Assembly: GCA_003454605.1 (NCBI GenBank)
Contig: DMKD01000311.1
Span: 1 to 5,758, forward strand
Reading direction: 5' to 3'
Length of the DNA: 5,758 bases
Source of the DNA: Spirochaeta sp.
GTDB lineage: Bacteria > Spirochaetota > Spirochaetia > UBA9216
Numbering within the stretch: position 1 is the first letter of the stretch; each line of letters begins with the position of its first letter. Made by a program: the position numbers and the translations under genes. A model generated the notes under the pieces. That model searched no databases. It saw only the letters and a list, made by a program, of their open reading frames with translations, and was not told where the DNA came from. Positions 5,303 through 5,758 of this stretch are shown in pieces.

Positions 5303-5332
5303 TTATCAATATTCCATCTTCTGTATTATAAT
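5303..5332 (+). promoter_or_regulatory. Putative sigma-70-type promoter for the GH2 gene
   Basis: TTATCA (5303-5308, 4 of 6 to TTGACA) and a perfect TATAAT (5327-5332) are separated by 18 bases. The predicted start is near 5339, giving a leader of about 50 bases. A second TATAAA at 5374-5379 lies too close to the start codon for a normal leader and might give a leaderless transcript. Confidence 0.45.
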
Positions 5333-5388
5333 TAGAGCGGAAGTATTTTAGATTGCGTAAAAGAGTTTTCCCGTATAAATTATAAAGT

Positions 5389-5758
5389 ATGAGTAAAATG
5401 TCGACAGTCTGGTCTGAAGATGCAGCAATGCATATCCCCCTTCCCGAGTATCCCCGGCCCCAGCTGGAGCGCCGCCGCTGGCACAGTCTTAACGGACGCT
5501 GGGATTACTCTATCATGCCTAAAGGCGGAGAATTTGAACCGGAAGGGAAAATCCTCGTCCCCTTTGCAGTTGAAAGTTCACTCTCAGGGGTTCAGAGACC
5601 CCTGCTGCCGGATGAGGAACTGGTGTATCGCAAAGATTTCAGACTTCCGGCAGGCTGGGAGGGGCAGCGAATCCTGCTTAATTTTGAAGCTGTAGATTAT
5701 GAGTGCAGATGCTTCATCAACGGAATTGAATTAGGCGGGCATAGAGGCGGATATCTGC
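5389..5758 (+). CDS. Glycoside hydrolase family 2 (beta-galactosidase/beta-glucuronidase-like), N-terminal part only
   Basis: The reading frame opens at ATG 5389, just after an in-frame stop at 5383-5385, and runs off the right edge. It gives 123 residues of what is normally a protein of several hundred. The visible part is the GH2 N-terminal sugar-binding jelly-roll domain. It has PEYPRPQLERRRWHSLNGRWDY (residues 19-40), then GKILVPFAVESSLSGV (about 52-67), VYRKDFRLPAGWEGQRILLNFEAVDY (about 78-103) and FINGIELGGHRGGY (about 109-122). The catalytic TIM-barrel with its two Glu residues lies outside the window, so activity and substrate cannot be checked. No signal peptide is seen at the N-terminus, suggesting a cytosolic enzyme acting on imported oligosaccharides. 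There is no clear Shine-Dalgarno before ATG 5389 or ATG 5398, unlike the other genes here. Confidence 0.92.
   Translation, partial: MSKMSTVWSEDAAMHIPLPEYPRPQLERRRWHSLNGRWDYSIMPKGGEFEPEGKILVPFAVESSLSGVQRPLLPDEELVYRKDFRLPAGWEGQRILLNFEAVDYECRCFINGIELGGHRGGYL

Noticed and set aside
5338..5373. GGAA/TTCC hairpin in the GH2 leader as a riboswitch or attenuator
   Set aside because: The stem is only about four pairs with a long AT-rich loop, no terminator follows, and it matches no known riboswitch.
5420..5695. 91-codon plus-strand open frame inside the GH2 region
   Set aside because: Out of frame with the strong GH2 N-terminal domain read from 5389; a shadow.
1..5758. tRNA, rRNA, CRISPR array, IS element or integrase
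   Set aside because: No cloverleaf-like sequence, regularly spaced repeats, transposase motifs or terminal inverted repeats were seen.

Overview
The window looks like a chromosomal segment of an anaerobic, selenium-using bacterium. The signs are a selD gene, a cysteine-rich membrane ferredoxin-type protein, a DUF438/hemerythrin/PAS protein and a PadR/HAAS membrane-sensor pair. Most genes have good Shine-Dalgarno sites and composition is mixed (about 30-60% GC). A Clostridia-like Firmicute is my best guess and a spirochaete is possible; the taxon is inferred only from gene content and style.

Layout. (1) Bases 1-770, plus strand: the C-terminal three quarters of selD (selenophosphate synthetase), cut by the left edge. 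(2) Bases 752-809: a compact regulatory region. A perfect TGTGA-N6-TCACA (CRP/FNR-type) palindrome overlaps the end of selD, followed by a second palindrome that contains an extended -10 element. (3) Bases 810-3777, plus strand: four closely packed genes (gaps of 9 and 21 bases, then a 17-base overlap). They encode a four-helix membrane polyferredoxin (NapH/CcoG-like), a 400-residue DUF438-hemerythrin-PAS protein, a 138-residue four-helix membrane protein of unknown family, and an AT-rich SAM-dependent methyltransferase. (4) Bases 3778-3868: a convergent spacer with a hairpin that pairs fully only in the minus-strand transcript. (5) Bases 5129-3869, minus strand: a two-gene operon of a PadR-type repressor and a HAAS-domain/sensor-like membrane protein, overlapping by 8 bases. 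(6) Bases 5130-5388: a divergent intergenic region of nested inverted repeats (probable PadR operators), short tandem repeats and a promoter for the next gene. (7) Bases 5389-5758, plus strand: the N-terminus of a glycoside hydrolase family 2 (beta-galactosidase-like) enzyme, cut by the right edge.

How they may work together. The polyferredoxin and the DUF438-hemerythrin-PAS gene are adjacent, translationally close and sit behind a CRP/FNR-type site whose centre is 41.5 bases upstream of the start point predicted from the -10. That suggests an FNR/HcpR-like regulated redox or gas (NO/O2) response module, possibly including the orphan membrane protein. This is the most interesting part of the window. 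The PadR-HAAS pair is a self-contained, probably autoregulated envelope-stress-like unit. selD and the GH2 gene look like unrelated flanking metabolic genes.
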